Below the pieces are notes generated by a model that made no database searches, was not told where the DNA came from, and was given only the letters and a program-made list of their open reading frames with translations. DNA of 64,000 bases from JANMZR01 sp040385875 (GTDB taxonomy: Bacteria > Bacteroidota > Bacteroidia > Cytophagales > Spirosomataceae), in contig JAZKGO010000001.1 in the NCBI GenBank assembly GCA_040385875.1, forward strand, positions 1 through 64,000, written 5' to 3'. The position numbers and the translations under genes were made by a program. Shown piece by piece: positions 63,862 to 64,000 of this stretch (position 1 is its first letter; every line of letters starts with the position of its first letter).

Positions 63862-64000
63862 TTACTGATAGGTCTTATCGTATTTTTCAGCTTTGTATTT
63901 TTCGAAATCGATTTTTTTGAAGTGATTATCGCCTAAAAAGGTAATTACTTGATGGAAAGCTTTCGCATCCTGATAGCCCGGAATCGGTTGAATCATATTA
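63862..64000 (-). CDS. C-terminal end of a thioredoxin-like protein (partial)
   Basis: The stop TAA is at 63862-63864 (minus strand) and the frame runs to the window edge: IQPIPGYQDAKAFHQVITFLGDNHF followed by FEKYKAEKYDKTYQ. The pattern (GYQ-x-x-x-x-F-x-x-x-L near the end of the domain) fits C-termini of thioredoxin-fold domain proteins in Bacteroidota, but without the CxxC part it is only a tentative call. Confidence 0.5.
   Translation of the reverse strand, partial: NMIQPIPGYQDAKAFHQVITFLGDNHFKKIDFEKYKAEKYDKTYQ

Overview
The window is a low-GC stretch of a Bacteroidota chromosome, most likely from the Cytophagales; that order-level placement is an inference. The evidence is a gliding-motility lipoprotein (GldB), a subtilase with a type IX secretion sorting tail, a TonB-linked outer-membrane receptor, a Nudix-fold AraR-type regulator, and several promoters of the Bacteroidota form TTG...TAnnTTTG. 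Genes lack clear Shine-Dalgarno sites and several appear to use TTG or GTG starts. I saw no rRNA, tRNA or CRISPR array. A run of 100 N (63172-63271) marks a scaffold gap.

Region 1 (1-20.9 kb) is an arabinan/arabinoxylan locus. Secreted esterases (a truncated CE1-type end, a double-CE1 protein and an acetyl-xylan-type esterase) would remove feruloyl and acetyl groups. A GH43, two GH51 and a GH127 enzyme would release L-arabinose. A lipoprotein aldose 1-epimerase would mutarotate it and an SSS symporter would import it. AraA, AraB and AraD convert it to xylulose 5-phosphate. A degenerate Nudix/winged-helix regulator (AraR-like) sits before araB, and similar TGTGT/ACACA palindromes lie upstream of araR, araB and a GH51 gene. 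No SusC/SusD pair is visible. A 23S-IVP four-helix-bundle ORF edged by CCTAAATCCTAAACCC-type repeats sits between araA and araD.

Region 2 (20.9-29.7 kb) is mixed: comB, a lone nuoD, a RAYT transposase between two near-identical REP-like hairpins with a third, variant hairpin 2.7 kb away, a thioesterase, an S9 peptidase, a PPC-domain lipoprotein, a GNAT acetyltransferase, an Nramp-like transporter without the canonical metal motifs, and yceI.

Region 3 (29.9-40.4 kb) holds a TonB-type receptor divergent from a LytS/LytTR-type two-component pair, then a minus-strand set: RidA, D-threonine-aldolase-like enzyme and M19 dipeptidase (a probable D-amino-acid/dipeptide module), a second lipoprotein aldose 1-epimerase, a HAD phosphatase and an AI-2E-family permease.

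Region 4 (40.5-64 kb) is largely housekeeping and envelope: a PhoB/PhoR-like pair, recO, a DPM-like glycosyltransferase, the subtilase, gcvT, an M20 peptidase, a TetR regulator, gldB, an ABC exporter, a Fur-family regulator, two unknown exported proteins, a small membrane protein, a Wzi-like outer-membrane protein overlapping gmhA, an AsmA-like protein interrupted by the gap and ending in a long charged coiled coil, and the end of a thioredoxin-like gene.
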